Shown here: positions 25,175 to 34,872 of the stretch, in pieces
Numbering within the stretch: the first letter of the stretch is position 1
Layout: each line of letters opens with the position of its first letter
Origin: Serratia rhizosphaerae
GTDB lineage: Bacteria; Pseudomonadota; Gammaproteobacteria; Enterobacterales; Enterobacteriaceae
Assembly: GCF_009817885.1 (NCBI RefSeq)
Contig: NZ_CP041764.1
Span: forward strand, 1,240,001 to 1,304,000
Reading direction: 5' to 3'
DNA: 64,000 bases
Program-made: the position numbers and the translations under genes
The notes under the pieces: generated by a model
Seen by the model: only the letters and a program-made list of their open reading frames with translations
Told to the model about the DNA's origin: nothing
Databases searched by the model: none

Positions 25175-27904
25175 ATGACCAAATACAGCCTGCGCGCGCG
25201 CATGATGATATTGATTCTGGCCCCTACATTATTGATCGGCCTGTTGCTCAGTACCTTCTTCGTCGTGCATCGTTATAATGAGCTGCAGGAGCAGCTGGTG
25301 GACGCCGGCGCCAGCATTATCGAACCGCTCGCCGTCGCCAGCGAATACGGCATGACCTTCCGCAGCCGTGAGTCGGTGCGCCAGCTGGTCAGCCTGCTGC
25401 ACCGCCGCCACTCCGATATCGTGCGCTCCATCACCGTGTTCGACGCGCAGAACAACCTGTTTGTCACTTCCAATTATCACCATAATTTCGCCCAGTTGCA
25501 GATCCCGAAAGGTGTGCCATTGCCCACCGATCTGATGCTGACGCGCCGCGGCGACTCGCTGATCCTGCGTACGCCGATCCTGTCGGAGAACCAATACCCC
25601 GACGAGGCCGCCGAAAGCGGCGCGCACGGCGACAATAACCTCGGCTATGTGGCCATCGAGCTGGATCTGCAGTCGGTGCGCCTGCAGCAGTACAAAGAGG
25701 TGTTTGTCTCCACGCTGCTGTTGCTGCTGTGCATGTGTATCGCCATCCTGTTCGCCTACCGGCTGATGCGCGACGTCACCGGGCCGATCCGCAATATGGT
25801 CAACACCGTCGACCGTATCCGCCGCGGCCAGCTCGACAGCCGGGTGGAAGGCTTTATGCTCGGCGAACTGCATATGCTGAAAAACGGCATCAACTCCATG
25901 GCGATGTCGCTAACCGCCTATCACGAAGAGATGCAGCAGAATATCGATCAGGCGACGTTTGACCTGCGTGAAACGCTGGAGCAGATGGAGATCCAGAATG
26001 TCGAGCTGGATCTGGCTAAAAAGCGCGCGCAGGAAGCCGCGCGCATCAAATCCGAGTTCCTGGCCAATATGTCGCACGAGCTGCGCACCCCGCTGAACGG
26101 CGTGATCGGCTTTACCCGCCAGATGCTGAAAACCGAACTGAGCGCCACCCAGAACGACTACCTGCAAACCATCGAGCGCTCGGCAAACAACCTGCTGACC
26201 ATCATCAACGACGTGCTGGATTTCTCCAAGCTGGAAGCCGGCAAGCTGGTGCTGGAGCATATTCCATTCGCGCTGCGCGAAACGCTGGACGAAGTGATCG
26301 TGCTGCTGGCGCCTTCCGCCCATGAAAAAGGGCTGGAGCTGACGCTCGATGTCCATAACGACGTGCCGGAACAGGTGATCGGCGACTCGCTGCGCCTGCA
26401 GCAGGTGATCACCAACCTGCTGGGCAACGCGGTCAAATTTACTGAAACCGGCAATATCGATATCCGGGTGGAATTGCGCAACCAGCTGGAGCGTCAGGTC
26501 GAGCTGGAGGTACAGATCCACGACACCGGCATCGGCATCTCCGAACGCCAGCAGTCGCAGCTGTTCCAGGCATTCCGGCAGGCGGACGCCAGCATCTCGC
26601 GCCGCCACGGCGGCACCGGCCTCGGTCTGGTGATCACCCAGAAGCTGGTGAAAGAGATGAACGGCGATATCTGTTTCCACAGCCAGCTTAACCGCGGATC
26701 CACCTTCTGGTTCCATATTACCCTGGATCTGAATGAAGACATGATGACGCGCCAGCCCTGCCTGCCGGAACTGAGCGGCAAGACGCTGGCCTATATCGAA
26801 TCCAACCCGACGGCGGCGCAGGCGACGCTGAACATGCTCAACGCCACGCCGCTGGTCGTCACTCATTCGCCGACCCTCGGCCAACTGCCCGACGGCGATT
26901 ACGACTTTATGCTGGTGGGCGTGCCGATCCCGTTCCGCGACAACATGGCGCAGCATCAGGACAAACTGCTGAAGGCGCTTAATTACGCCGGACGGGTGAT
27001 TCTGGCCCTGCCGTACCAGTCGCAGATCGACGCCGAAATGCTGAAAGAACAGGGCGCGGTGGGCTGTCTGGTCAAACCGGTCACCAGCACCCGCCTGTTC
27101 CCGCTGCTGCGCATGGAAACGCCGCGTCAGGAGCTGGCCGCACCGGCGCGTAAACGCCTGCCGCTGACCGTGATGGCGGTGGACGACAATCCGGCCAACC
27201 TGAAGCTGATCGGCACCCTGCTGGCGGAGCAGGTGGAAAAAACGCTGCTGTGCGAAAGCGGCGAAGAAGCCATTGCGCTGGCGCGCGACAACGTGCTGGA
27301 TCTGATTCTGATGGATATCCAGATGCCGAATATCGACGGCATCCGCACCAGCGAGCTGATCCGCCAAATGCCGCACCATAACTCCACGCCTATCGTCGCG
27401 GTCACCGCCCACGCGGTCAGCGGCGAACGGGAGCATCTGCTGCAGGCCGGCATGGATGATTACCTGGCGAAGCCGATCGACGAAGCGATGCTGACGCACG
27501 TCCTGTCGCGCTACCACAGCGGCGCGCAGGAGACGGAGACAACGCCGCCGCCGAACGCGGAGCCGACGGCGTCGCTGGATTGGTCGCTGGCGCTGCGTCA
27601 GGCGGCCAATAAACAGGATCTGGCGCGCGATCTGCTGCAAATGCTGCTCGACTTCCTGCCGCAGGTGAAAGAACGGGTACAGGCGGTGCTGGACGGCGCG
27701 CAGGACGACACGCTGCTGGATCTGATCCACAAACTGCACGGCAGCTGCAGCTACAGCGGCGTGCCGCGGCTGAAGCAGACCTGCTTCTATATTGAACAAC
27801 AGCTGCGTCAGGGCGTCGCCATCGAGGATCTGGAGCCGGAGTGGCTGGAGCTGCTCGATGAAATCGAGCTGGTCAGCCAGGCGGCCAGAAAACACCTGGG
27901 TTAA
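25175..27904 (+). CDS. barA: Hybrid sensor histidine kinase BarA
   Basis: BarA is the tripartite sensor that drives the UvrY/SirA response regulator and so the Csr small RNAs. It has 909 residues in the usual order: membrane segment 1 (about 10-31), a periplasmic domain, membrane segment 2 (about 176-197), HAMP, then HisKA with the phosphorylated His301 in FLANMSHELRTPLNG. HATPase_c follows with NLLGNAVKFT and GGTGLGLVI. The receiver domain carries Asp714 in LILMDIQMP, and the C-terminal HPt domain has His855 in HKLHGSCSYSG. All phosphorelay residues are intact. It is transcribed divergently from rlmD. UvrY is not in the window. Confidence 0.98.
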   Translation: MTKYSLRARMMILILAPTLLIGLLLSTFFVVHRYNELQEQLVDAGASIIEPLAVASEYGMTFRSRESVRQLVSLLHRRHSDIVRSITVFDAQNNLFVTSNYHHNFAQLQIPKGVPLPTDLMLTRRGDSLILRTPILSENQYPDEAAESGAHGDNNLGYVAIELDLQSVRLQQYKEVFVSTLLLLLCMCIAILFAYRLMRDVTGPIRNMVNTVDRIRRGQLDSRVEGFMLGELHMLKNGINSMAMSLTAYHEEMQQNIDQATFDLRETLEQMEIQNVELDLAKKRAQEAARIKSEFLANMSHELRTPLNGVIGFTRQMLKTELSATQNDYLQTIERSANNLLTIINDVLDFSKLEAGKLVLEHIPFALRETLDEVIVLLAPSAHEKGLELTLDVHNDVPEQVIGDSLRLQQVITNLLGNAVKFTETGNIDIRVELRNQLERQVELEVQIHDTGIGISERQQSQLFQAFRQADASISRRHGGTGLGLVITQKLVKEMNGDICFHSQLNRGSTFWFHITLDLNEDMMTRQPCLPELSGKTLAYIESNPTAAQATLNMLNATPLVVTHSPTLGQLPDGDYDFMLVGVPIPFRDNMAQHQDKLLKALNYAGRVILALPYQSQIDAEMLKEQGAVGCLVKPVTSTRLFPLLRMETPRQELAAPARKRLPLTVMAVDDNPANLKLIGTLLAEQVEKTLLCESGEEAIALARDNVLDLILMDIQMPNIDGIRTSELIRQMPHHNSTPIVAVTAHAVSGEREHLLQAGMDDYLAKPIDEAMLTHVLSRYHSGAQETETTPPPNAEPTASLDWSLALRQAANKQDLARDLLQMLLDFLPQVKERVQAVLDGAQDDTLLDLIHKLHGSCSYSGVPRLKQTCFYIEQQLRQGVAIEDLEPEWLELLDEIELVSQAARKHLG

Positions 27905-27915
27905 CCGTCAGAATA

Positions 27916-27943
27916 CGGCCTCTTCCCCGTCAGGAAGAGGCCG
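27916..27943. terminator. Terminator between convergent barA and garK
   Basis: A perfect 11-bp stem (half-site CGGCCTCTTCC) with a 6-nt loop fills the 42-bp gap between the barA and garK stop codons. It lacks a strong T run on either side but is well placed to serve both genes. Confidence 0.75.
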
Positions 27944-27946
27944 CCG

Positions 27947-29086
27947 TTACTGCCCCTGCGCCACCTTCAGCGTCGCCGCAATATTGCGCGCCGTCGCCCG
28001 CACGTTTTCGGCAGCGTCGTGCAACGCCTCTTCCAGCGTACAGACGCGATACAGCACGCTGAACACCGCATCCACTCCGTGCTGATGCACCACGCCGACG
28101 TCGTCGCTCAGGCTGCCGGCAATGCCGATCACCGGTTTGCCGTAACGTTTGGCGACCCGCGCCACGCCAATCGGCACCTTGCCTTTGATGCTCTGGCTAT
28201 CGATGCGTCCTTCGCCGGTGATCACCAGCGTCGCGTCACGCACCAACGCGTCCAGCCCCAACGCCTCGGTGACGATCTCAATCCCCTGGCGCAGCTCCGC
28301 CCGGCAAAACGCCAACAGTCCGGCGCCCATGCCGCCGGCCGCGCCGGCGCCGGGCACCTGCTCGACATCCACGCCCAGCGTACGCTTGATCACCTGCGCA
28401 TAGTGGCCCAGCGCGCCGTCCAGTTCCGCCACCATCTGCGGCGTCGCCCCCTTCTGAGGGCCGAAAATGGCGGAGGCGCCCTCCGGGCCGGTCAGCGGGT
28501 TGGTCACATCGCAGGCCACCTCAAACCGGCACTGGTCGATACGCGCGTCCAACCGGCTGAGATCTATCTGCGCCAGCGTCGCCAGCGCGGCGCCGCCAAA
28601 ACCGATCTCCTCGCCGCGCTCGTCCAGCAGCCGCGCGCCCAGCGCCTGCACCATGCCTGCGCCGCCGTCATTGGTCGCACTACCGCCAATGCCGATAATG
28701 CAGTGCCTGACGCCATGCTCCAGCGCGCAGCGGATCAGCTCACCGGTGCCGTAGGAGGTGGTTTTCAGCGGGTTGCGCCGCCCGGCGGGCAGCCGCTCCA
28801 ACCCGCTGGCCGCCGCCATCTCGATAAACGCGCTGCGTCCGTCGCCGGACAGGCCGAAAAACGCCGGCGTCGTCTCGCCTAGCGGCCCGGTGACCTCCAC
28901 CGTGATAATCCGCCCGCCGGTCGCCGCCACCATGGCTTCCACCGTTCCTTCTCCGCCGTCGGCCAGCGGCAGTTTGACGAATTCCGCCGCGGGAAACACC
29001 TCGCGGAACCCGTCCTCAATGCAGGTGGCCACCGCCAGCGCGGATAAACTCTCTTTATATGAATCCGGCGCGATCACTATTTTCAT
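27947..29086 (-). CDS. garK: Glycerate 2-kinase GarK
   Basis: GarK phosphorylates D-glycerate to 2-phosphoglycerate, the exit step of glucarate/galactarate degradation into lower glycolysis. I start at MKIVIAPDSYKESLSALAVA, giving 379 residues; five upstream in-frame codons are not conserved. Family marks are KLPLADGGEGTVEAMV, the IGIGGSATNDGGAGM loop, PGAGAAGGMGAGLLAF and VITGEGRIDSQSIKGKVPIGVA. It lies 18 bp after garR and ends the gud-gar operon on the minus strand. GlxK is a close paralogue; the surrounding diacid genes favour the garK name. Confidence 0.95.
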   Translation of the reverse strand: MKIVIAPDSYKESLSALAVATCIEDGFREVFPAAEFVKLPLADGGEGTVEAMVAATGGRIITVEVTGPLGETTPAFFGLSGDGRSAFIEMAAASGLERLPAGRRNPLKTTSYGTGELIRCALEHGVRHCIIGIGGSATNDGGAGMVQALGARLLDERGEEIGFGGAALATLAQIDLSRLDARIDQCRFEVACDVTNPLTGPEGASAIFGPQKGATPQMVAELDGALGHYAQVIKRTLGVDVEQVPGAGAAGGMGAGLLAFCRAELRQGIEIVTEALGLDALVRDATLVITGEGRIDSQSIKGKVPIGVARVAKRYGKPVIGIAGSLSDDVGVVHQHGVDAVFSVLYRVCTLEEALHDAAENVRATARNIAATLKVAQGQ

Positions 29087-29104
29087 AAGCTGCCTGCACA
29101 ATCC

Positions 29105-29989
29105 CTAACTCGTGACTTGGACTTTGGCCAACTTCTCGTAATAACAGGCCAAAGCGCTGTGGTCCGCACCGCCCAGATCGTCGACCCGCAGCGCCTGCAT
29201 CATCTCCATCACCGCCGAGGTCAGCGGCAGCTGCGCGCCGATGCCGTGCGAAGTGTCCAGCGCGTTAGCCAGATCCTTGATGTGCAATTCGATGCGGAAC
29301 CCCGGTTTGAAATTACGCGCCAGCACCATCGGCGCTTTGGCGTCCAGCACCGTGCTGCCCGCCAGCCCGCCGCGAATCGCCTGATATACCCGTTCAGGAT
29401 CGACGCCGGCCTTGGTGGCCAGCACCAGCGCTTCCGACATCGCGGCGATATTCAGCGCGACGATCACCTGGTTCGCCAGTTTCGTCACGTTGCCGGCGCC
29501 GATCTCGCCGGTATGCACCACCGAGCCGGCCATCGCCTTCATCACTTCATAGCAGCGGTCGAACACCGCCTTCTCGCCGCCGACCATCACCGACAGCGTG
29601 CCGTCAATCGCCTTAGGTTCGCCGCCGCTGACCGGCGCATCCAGCATGGCAACCTGCTTTTCCGCCAGTCTGGCGCTGATTTCCCGGCTGGCCAGCGGCG
29701 CGATCGAACTCATATCAATCACCACCGAGCCCGGTTTCGCCCCCTCGATAACGCCGTTCTCCCCCAGCACTACCTCCTGCACCTGCGGCGAGTTGGGCAG
29801 CATGGTGATCACGATGTCGCACTGCGCAGCCACCGCTTTAGGCGTATCGGCGCTCTCCGCACCCAGCTCGCTCAGCTCGGCGGTGGTTTCCGCCCGATGA
29901 TTCAGCACCACCAGCGCATAGCCGGCTTTCAACAGGTTTTTGCTCATCGGTTTGCCCATAATGCCCAGGCCGATAAATCCAATTTTCAT
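29105..29989 (-). CDS. garR: Tartronate semialdehyde reductase GarR
   Basis: GarR reduces tartronate semialdehyde to D-glycerate with NAD(P)H. It has 294 residues of the beta-hydroxyacid dehydrogenase family. The dinucleotide site is IGFIGLGIMGKPMSKNL at the N-terminus. The substrate-binding motif is DAPVSGGEPKAIDGTLSVMVGG, and the catalytic lysine is in GAGNVTKLANQVIV. It is placed 10 bp after garL, the aldolase that makes its substrate, and 18 bp before garK. The paralogue GlxR is an alternative name; context supports garR. Confidence 0.96.
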   Translation of the reverse strand: MKIGFIGLGIMGKPMSKNLLKAGYALVVLNHRAETTAELSELGAESADTPKAVAAQCDIVITMLPNSPQVQEVVLGENGVIEGAKPGSVVIDMSSIAPLASREISARLAEKQVAMLDAPVSGGEPKAIDGTLSVMVGGEKAVFDRCYEVMKAMAGSVVHTGEIGAGNVTKLANQVIVALNIAAMSEALVLATKAGVDPERVYQAIRGGLAGSTVLDAKAPMVLARNFKPGFRIELHIKDLANALDTSHGIGAQLPLTSAVMEMMQALRVDDLGGADHSALACYYEKLAKVQVTS

Positions 29990-29999
29990 CTTCTGCTCC

Positions 30000-30773
30000 T
30001 TATTTCACACCAGGTTTAAAACGGTCGCGCAGCGCCTGCGTCGCACCGCGCAGCACGCCTAAATCACTGCCGACGGCGACAAATTTCGCCCCCCACTCCA
30101 GATAGCGGCGCGCATCGGCTTCGGCCGGTGCCAGAATGCCGCTCGGTTTCCCCGCCGCCGCCGCACGCTCAAAGATGTGCCGAATAGCCGCCTGCACCTG
30201 CGGATGATTCGGCTGGCCGAGATACCCCAGCGCGGCGGACAGATCCCCGGGGCCGACGAAGATACCGTCAACGCCCTCCACCGCGGCAATGGCATCCAGA
30301 TGGTCGATGCCCGCCTGCGTTTCGATCTGCACCAGCACGCTGATATTGTCGTTAACGCTGCTGAAGTAATCGCTGACCGTGCCGTAGCCGTTGCTGCGGT
30401 GGGAGACCGACACGCCGCGAATGCCGGCCGGCGGATAGCGCGTGGCCGCCACCGCCTGCAACGCCTGCTCTTCACTCTCCACAAACGGGATCAGGAAGTT
30501 AAAAAAACCGATATCCAGCAGGCGTTTGATAATCACCGGCTCGTTACAGGGCGGCCTCACCACCGCCGCACTGCTGCTGCCCTTCAGCGCCATCAGCTGC
30601 GGCACAAAGGTGGTGATATCATTCGGCGCATGCTCGCCGTCCAGCACCAGCCAGTCGAAACCGGCCAGCCCCAGCACTTCGGTCGAGATCGGATTGCCCA
30701 GCGCCGACCAACAGCCGATAAGGGTTTCCCCCTGCTGCAGAGACTGACGAAAGCGGTTGTGACAACTGTTCAT
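30000..30773 (-). CDS. garL: 5-keto-4-deoxy-D-glucarate aldolase GarL
   Basis: GarL splits 5-keto-4-deoxy-D-glucarate into pyruvate and tartronate semialdehyde. I take MNSCHNRFRQSLQQGETLIG as the start, giving 257 residues (256 in E. coli). This class II HpcH/HpaI-type aldolase shows FDWLVLDGEHAPND, with the active-site His, VRPPCNEPVIIKRLLDIGF, and the metal-binding segment VQIETQAGIDHLDAI followed by DGIFVGPGDLSAALG. It lies 44 bp after gudD and 10 bp before garR. Both the GudD and GarD dehydratases in this locus feed it. Confidence 0.96.
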   Translation of the reverse strand: MNSCHNRFRQSLQQGETLIGCWSALGNPISTEVLGLAGFDWLVLDGEHAPNDITTFVPQLMALKGSSSAAVVRPPCNEPVIIKRLLDIGFFNFLIPFVESEEQALQAVAATRYPPAGIRGVSVSHRSNGYGTVSDYFSSVNDNISVLVQIETQAGIDHLDAIAAVEGVDGIFVGPGDLSAALGYLGQPNHPQVQAAIRHIFERAAAAGKPSGILAPAEADARRYLEWGAKFVAVGSDLGVLRGATQALRDRFKPGVK

Positions 30774-30817
30774 GGCGTATCCTTTACGTTGAAGGGTGAA
30801 AAGACGAACAAAGCGGA

Positions 30818-32158
30818 TTAGCGCACCAGGCAAGGGCGTTTATTATCGAAGGCCCAATCCGGCACCAGGAACTGCATACCCATCGCGTCATCGCGCGCGC
30901 CGAGGCCGTGGGTTTTATACAGCTCATGCGCCTTCATCAGGCGATCGCGATCCAGCTCGATCCCCAGCCCCGGCTTCTGCGGCACCGCCACGCGGCCGCC
31001 GGCGATGGTCAGCGGTTCGCGCGTCAGGCGCTGGTTGCCTTCCTGCCAGATCCAGTGGGTATCAATGGCGGCGATGTTGCCCGGCGCGGCGGCGGCCACG
31101 TGGGTGAACATCGCCAGCGAGATATCGAAATGGTTATTGGAGTGCGATCCCCAGGTCAGACCGAATTCGTGGCACAGCTGGGCCACCCGCACCGATCCCT
31201 GCATGGTCCAGAAGTGCGGATCCGCCAGCGGGATATCCACCGACTGCAGCTGCAGCGTATGGTGCATCTGGCGCCAGTCGGTAGCGATCATATTGGTGGC
31301 GGTCGGCAAGCCGGTGGCGCGGCGGAACTCCGCCATCACTTCGCGACCGGAGAAGCCCTGCTCGGCGCCGCACGGATCCTCGGCGTAAGCCAGCACGTTG
31401 CGCAGCCGCCTGCCCAGACGGATCGCTTCCTCCAGCGACCAGGCGCCGTTCGGATCGAGCGTGATGCGCGCCTGCGGGAAACGCTCCGCCAGCGCGGTGA
31501 CTGCATCAGCTTCTTCTTCGCCGGCCAGCACCCCGCCTTTCAGCTTGAAGTCGTTAAAACCGTATTTCTCATAGGCGGCTTCCGCCAGGCGCACCACCGC
31601 CTGCGGCGTCAGCGCCTCCTCATGGCGCAGCCGGTACCAGTCGCAGGCGTCGTCCGGCTGGCTCTGATACGGCAGCGGGGTTTTATTGCGGTCGCCGATA
31701 TAGAACAGATAGCCGAGCATCTCCACCGACTCGCGCTGCTGCCCGTCCCCCAGCAGCGCCGCCACCGGCACCTCCAGGAACTGCCCCAGCAGATCGAGCA
31801 TCGCCGCTTCAATGCCGGTTACCACGTGGATGGTGGTGCGCAGATCGAACGTCTGCTGGCCGCGCCCCGCCGCATCGCGATCGGCGAAGCGCTGGCGCAC
31901 CGCCGTCATCACGTTTTTATATTCGCCGAGCGTTTTCCCCACCACCTGCGGCTGTGCATCCTCCAGCGTCTGGCGGATCTTTTCGCCGCCCGGCACCTCT
32001 CCGACACCGGTATTGCCGGCGTTATCCTGCAGAATCACGATATTGCGGGTGAAAAACGGCGCGTGGGCGCCGCTCAGGTTCAGCAGCATGCTGTCATGGC
32101 CGGCGACCGGCACCACCTGCATGGCGATAATTTTTGGAGCACTGTGAAACGTGGTCAT
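30818..32158 (-). CDS. gudD: Glucarate dehydratase GudD
   Basis: GudD dehydrates D-glucarate (and L-idarate) to 5-keto-4-deoxy-D-glucarate. The protein has 446 residues of the enolase superfamily, glucarate dehydratase subgroup. The general-base lysine motif reads FKLKGG, the metal ligands are in LDPNGAW, YAEDPCG and ATNMIATDW, and the second base is the His of SHSNNHFDIS. It lies between gudX (24 bp upstream) and garL (44 bp downstream). It shares most positions with the neighbouring GudX; the two arose by duplication. Confidence 0.96.
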   Translation of the reverse strand: MTTFHSAPKIIAMQVVPVAGHDSMLLNLSGAHAPFFTRNIVILQDNAGNTGVGEVPGGEKIRQTLEDAQPQVVGKTLGEYKNVMTAVRQRFADRDAAGRGQQTFDLRTTIHVVTGIEAAMLDLLGQFLEVPVAALLGDGQQRESVEMLGYLFYIGDRNKTPLPYQSQPDDACDWYRLRHEEALTPQAVVRLAEAAYEKYGFNDFKLKGGVLAGEEEADAVTALAERFPQARITLDPNGAWSLEEAIRLGRRLRNVLAYAEDPCGAEQGFSGREVMAEFRRATGLPTATNMIATDWRQMHHTLQLQSVDIPLADPHFWTMQGSVRVAQLCHEFGLTWGSHSNNHFDISLAMFTHVAAAAPGNIAAIDTHWIWQEGNQRLTREPLTIAGGRVAVPQKPGLGIELDRDRLMKAHELYKTHGLGARDDAMGMQFLVPDWAFDNKRPCLVR

Positions 32159-32182
32159 AAGTCTGTCCTTTTCAGAGTGAAA

Positions 32183-33523
32183 TCAACGGCCGAACGCCGG
32201 GCGCCGGCGGTCAAAACGCCAACCGGGCACCAGATACTGCATCGCCTGGGCATCGTTGCGCGCCCCGCTCGGCAGCGTCTGATGCAGCCGGTGCGCCTGT
32301 TCCAGCGCCTGCCAGTCCAGCTCAATGCCGAGACCCGGCGCGTCGGGCAGCGCAATTTTTCCGTCGACGATTTGCAATGGGTTTTTCGTCAGATGCTGGC
32401 CTTCCTGCCAGATCCAGTGGGTATCGATGGCGGTCGGTTTCCCCGGCGCCGCCGCGCCGACGTGGGTAAACATCGCCAGAGAAATATCGAAGTGGTTATT
32501 GGAGTGGCAGCCCCAGGTCAGCCCCCACATGTCGCACAGCTGCGCAACCCGCACCGCGCCGGACATCGTCCAGAAGTGCGGATCCGCCAGCGGAATATCC
32601 ACCGCCTGCAGCTGTGTGGCGTGGCGCATTTCCCGCCAGTTGGTGGCAATCATATTGGTCGCCACCGGCAAGCCGGTTGCCCGGCGGAACTCGGCCATCA
32701 CTTCACGGCCGGAAAAGCCCTGCTCTGCGCCGCAGGGGTCTTCCGCATAGGTCAGGATGCCGTTCATGCCGCGGCACAGCGCGATAGCCTCATCCAGCCG
32801 CCAGGCGCCGTTGGGATCGACGGTGATGCGCGCCTGCGGGAAGCGCTGCGCCAGGGCGCACACCGCCTCGATCTCCTGCTCGCCCGGCAGTACGCCGCCC
32901 TTGAGTTTAAAATCCTTAAAGCCGTAGCGATCCTGCGCCGCCGCCGCCAGCTCGACGATGGCTGCCGTATCCATCGCTTCCTGATGGCGCAGGTGATACC
33001 ACGGGTGGCCGCCCTGCTCACCGGCCTGATACGGCAAATCGGTGTGCCGGCGGTCGCCGATGTAAAACAGATAGCCCAACACCGTCACCGCATCGCGCTG
33101 TTTGCCGGGGCCAAGCAGCTCCGCCACCGGTACGCCAAGACACTGCCCCAGCAGATCCAGCAGCGCGGCCTCCAGCGCCGCCACCGCGTTGACCCGCAGT
33201 TCAAACGTCCAGGCGCCGCTGGCGAAGGCGTCGAAATCTGCCGGCTGGCTGCCGCCGTGCAGCGCGTGCACCAGACTGTTCATCCGCGCAACCTGCTGCC
33301 CCACCACCTGCGGCATCGCCGCCGTCAGCGTCTGGTAAATCACCTCGCCGCCCGGCGCTTCGCCCACGCCGGTATGGCCGGCGCTATCGGTCAGCACCAC
33401 GATATTGCGGGTGAAACAGGCGCCGTGGGCGCCGCCGATATTCAGCAGCATGCTGTCGTAGCCGGCGACCGGGATCACGCGCATGGCGGTGATGGTTGGC
33501 GTGCTCTGCGTATCGCTCATCAT
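32183..33523 (-). CDS. gudX: Glucarate dehydratase-related protein GudX
   Basis: A 446-residue paralogue of GudD, and very close to E. coli GudX throughout. It keeps the catalytic frame FKLKGG, VDPNGAW, YAEDPCGAEQGFSG and HSNNHFDIS. Diagnostic GudX differences include NIGGAH near the N-terminus and GCHSNNH in place of GSHSNNH. E. coli GudX is reported as having only weak glucarate dehydratase activity, so its role may be accessory. Its ATG overlaps the gudP stop (ATGA), so translation is coupled; a second ATG directly follows and could also be used. gudD begins 24 bp downstream. Confidence 0.94.
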   Translation of the reverse strand: MMSDTQSTPTITAMRVIPVAGYDSMLLNIGGAHGACFTRNIVVLTDSAGHTGVGEAPGGEVIYQTLTAAMPQVVGQQVARMNSLVHALHGGSQPADFDAFASGAWTFELRVNAVAALEAALLDLLGQCLGVPVAELLGPGKQRDAVTVLGYLFYIGDRRHTDLPYQAGEQGGHPWYHLRHQEAMDTAAIVELAAAAQDRYGFKDFKLKGGVLPGEQEIEAVCALAQRFPQARITVDPNGAWRLDEAIALCRGMNGILTYAEDPCGAEQGFSGREVMAEFRRATGLPVATNMIATNWREMRHATQLQAVDIPLADPHFWTMSGAVRVAQLCDMWGLTWGCHSNNHFDISLAMFTHVGAAAPGKPTAIDTHWIWQEGQHLTKNPLQIVDGKIALPDAPGLGIELDWQALEQAHRLHQTLPSGARNDAQAMQYLVPGWRFDRRRPAFGR

Positions 33524-34872
33524 GCCCCCCGTGCGACAGGTTTCAGTTCGATGCGTTTGATTTCACCGACGATAAACAGATAGCTGACCACCGCCAGCAG
33601 CGCATGGATGCCGACGTACAGCAGCGCGCCGTTGAATGAGCCGGTGGTGCCGATGATGTAGCCGATGGCGATCGGCGTCACGATGCCGGAGATATTGCCG
33701 AACATATTGAACAGCCCGCCGCTCAGGCCGCTGATCTCTTTCGGCGCGGTATCGGCCATCACCGCCCAGCCCAACGCCCCCAGCCCCTTGCCGAAGAACG
33801 CCATCGCCATAATGCCGACCACCATCCACTCGGTGTCTACGTAGTTACAGAAGATCATCGACATCGACAGCAGCATACCGATCACGATCGGCGCCTTGCG
33901 CGAGAAGGTCAGCGAGTTGGTGCGGCGCATCAGATAATCAGAGATCACCCCGCCCAGCACGCCGCCGACGAAGCCGCAGATGGCCGGCACCGAGGCGACA
34001 AAGCCGGCTTTCAGAATCGACATGCCGCGCGCCTGCACCAGATAGACCGGAAACCAGGTAATAAAGAAGTAGGTCAGCGCGTTGATGCAGTACTGGCCGA
34101 TATAAACGCCGACCATCATGCGCGACTGCAGCAGCTGTTTGATCTGCCGCCATTTCTCGCCTTTCACCGGCTGCGCCTGCGGCTGCTTCTGATCCATATT
34201 GGTCAGCGCGCCGCCGGCTTCGATATAGTCCATTTCGGCCTGGTTGATGCGCGGGTGATCTTTCGGGTTATGCACCACCTTCAGCCAGATAAAGCTCAGC
34301 ACAATCCCCAGCCCGCCCATAAAGAAGAACACATGCGACCAGCCGACGGCGTGCGTCAGCCAGCCCATGATCGGCGCGAAGATCACCGTGGCGAAATACT
34401 GCGCCGAGTTGAAAATCGACACCGCCGTGCCGCGCTCATGAGCGGGGAACCAGGCGGCGACGATGCGGCTGTTGCCCGGGAACGACGGCGCTTCCGCCAG
34501 TCCGACCAGAAAACGCAGGGCAAACAGCGCCGCGACAATGCCGAAGCCGCTGAAGATATCGACAAACCCCTGCAGCAGAGTGAACAGCGACCAGATAAAG
34601 ATGCTCCAGAAATAGACGCGCTTCGATCCAAAACGATCCAGCAGCCAGCCGCCGGGGATCTGGCCGATGACGTACGCCCAGGAAAAGGCGGAGAAGATGT
34701 AGCCCATCCCGACCGGATCCAGCCCGATATCCTGAGCCATTGCCGAGCCGGCGATCGACAGCGTGGCGCGGTCGCCGTAGTTGAATGACGTGACGATAAA
34801 CAGCATCACCACAATCCAGTAGCGCGTATTGGTTCTTTTTATTGCGCCGGTTGCGGAACTGATTGTTGACAT
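33520..34872 (-). CDS. gudP: D-glucarate/galactarate MFS transporter GudP
   Basis: A 450-residue major facilitator of the anion:cation symporter family (GudP/GarP), expected to import glucarate and galactarate with protons. Twelve hydrophobic segments are visible. Marks are FNYGDRATLSIAG in segment 1, IPGGWLLDRFGSKR in the loop-2/3 motif and GLAEAPSFPGNSRIVAAWFP in segment 4, typical of hexuronate and diacid carriers. It is the first gene of the gud-gar operon and overlaps gudX. A 450-bp intergenic region separates it from divergent garD. GarP would be an equally valid name; gud context decides. Confidence 0.93.
   Translation of the reverse strand: MSTISSATGAIKRTNTRYWIVVMLFIVTSFNYGDRATLSIAGSAMAQDIGLDPVGMGYIFSAFSWAYVIGQIPGGWLLDRFGSKRVYFWSIFIWSLFTLLQGFVDIFSGFGIVAALFALRFLVGLAEAPSFPGNSRIVAAWFPAHERGTAVSIFNSAQYFATVIFAPIMGWLTHAVGWSHVFFFMGGLGIVLSFIWLKVVHNPKDHPRINQAEMDYIEAGGALTNMDQKQPQAQPVKGEKWRQIKQLLQSRMMVGVYIGQYCINALTYFFITWFPVYLVQARGMSILKAGFVASVPAICGFVGGVLGGVISDYLMRRTNSLTFSRKAPIVIGMLLSMSMIFCNYVDTEWMVVGIMAMAFFGKGLGALGWAVMADTAPKEISGLSGGLFNMFGNISGIVTPIAIGYIIGTTGSFNGALLYVGIHALLAVVSYLFIVGEIKRIELKPVARGA

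Noticed and set aside
25910..27895. 661-codon minus-strand frame opposite barA
   Set aside because: Composition is shadow-like (rich in Gln, His, Arg, Val) with no domain; the plus-strand frame encodes intact BarA.
30908..33583. 891-codon plus-strand frame across gudD and gudX
   Set aside because: It mirrors the two paralogous dehydratases, so its internal repetition merely reflects their duplication.
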